Source: KBS50 sp042434095
Lineage (GTDB): Bacteria; Actinomycetota; Actinomycetes; Mycobacteriales; Micromonosporaceae
Direction of reading: 5' to 3'
Length of the DNA stretch: 64,000 nucleotides
Assembly (NCBI RefSeq): GCF_042434095.1
Contig: NZ_JBHLUE010000034.1
Location: 248,001 to 312,000 of the forward strand
Shown here in pieces: positions 63,878 to 64,000 of this stretch. Position 1 is the stretch's first letter; every line of letters begins with the position of its first letter. Below the pieces are notes generated by a model. That model was not told the DNA's origin and made no database searches. It saw nothing but the letters and a program-made list of their open reading frames with translations. The position numbers and the translations under genes were made by a program.

Positions 63878-64000
63878 GGTGCACTTCCTCACTCCGATGA
63901 TGCGGGTCCGGGTGGACCCCCGGCCCGGCATGCGCCGGCCCGAGTCGCCGGCCGATGGACCCGTGGCGGGCCATCGAAAGCGGCAACCGAAATCGCACGC

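Overview
The window is a chromosomal segment from a high-G+C actinobacterium, most likely of the Micromonosporaceae. The evidence is the very high G+C coding with frequent GTG starts, mycothiol synthase (MshD), a GlnR-type regulator, LmeA-type and DUF1416 proteins, ESX-type small proteins, and dispersed GGGGCCC hairpins of a kind I associate with Micromonospora. No rRNA, tRNA, CRISPR array, transposase or phage gene was recognised.

Layout. 0.2-4.7 kb holds backbone genes: a BKACE enzyme, YgfZ, a Fur-family regulator, a class IV aminotransferase, a nitrobindin-like protein, a 34-residue membrane peptide and a DsrE protein. 4.8-23.1 kb is an accessory block. It contains a secreted/surface RHS (YD-repeat) polymorphic toxin of about 3,620 residues with three LamG domains, a Hint domain and a variable toxin tip, then its putative immunity gene. 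Beside these are a small membrane-anchored BMP-like protein, a winged-helix regulator with no normal receiver domain, and a 1,497-residue secreted subtilase. 23.2-34.6 kb returns to backbone: DUF1416 and thiosulfate sulfurtransferase behind a Cys-rich leader peptide, LmeA-like, a membrane protein, glnR, a polysaccharide deacetylase, mshD and pstSCAB behind a PHO box. 34.7-46.8 kb holds a double GNAT protein, Nudix, a Gfo/Idh/MocA oxidoreductase, the low-affinity phosphate transporter pit with its DUF47 partner (second PHO box), PPK2, an ECF41 sigma factor with its own promoter motif, DUF402, DUF2188, a DinG-like helicase, an AI-2E-family protein and an orphan GroES-like protein. 46.8-57 kb holds PrsW, a FUSC-like protein, an HD phosphohydrolase, DUF4031, an FAD-linked oxidase, GlpD and an unusual polytopic-membrane subtilase. 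57-64 kb holds an ESX-like trio (WxG-type protein, EspC-like protein, YbaB-like protein), an HTH regulator, groL with two CIRCE operators, a repeat-rich membrane protein and a cold-shock protein.

How the parts work together. Three units handle phosphate: PstSCAB (high affinity), Pit/DUF47 (low affinity) and PPK2 (polyphosphate). Two are preceded by 11-bp direct repeats typical of PhoP boxes. From memory, the order class IV aminotransferase, nitrobindin, DUF1416, sulfurtransferase, GlnR-like, MshD, Pst resembles M. tuberculosis Rv0812-Rv0820, which makes the RHS/subtilase block look like an insertion into an old backbone. The toxin tip and immunity gene are visibly lower in G+C than the RHS shaft, as expected of exchangeable polymorphic-toxin tips.

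The most unusual items are the RHS toxin/immunity pair, the fusion of about ten membrane helices to a subtilisin domain, the REC-less regulator with its BMP-like neighbour, four dispersed hairpins with a conserved loop, a short dispersed repeat that contributes 18 residues in frame to a protease, and two gene 3' ends tandemly duplicated together with their stop codons. All function assignments come from reading the sequence and remembered family features; no database search was possible.
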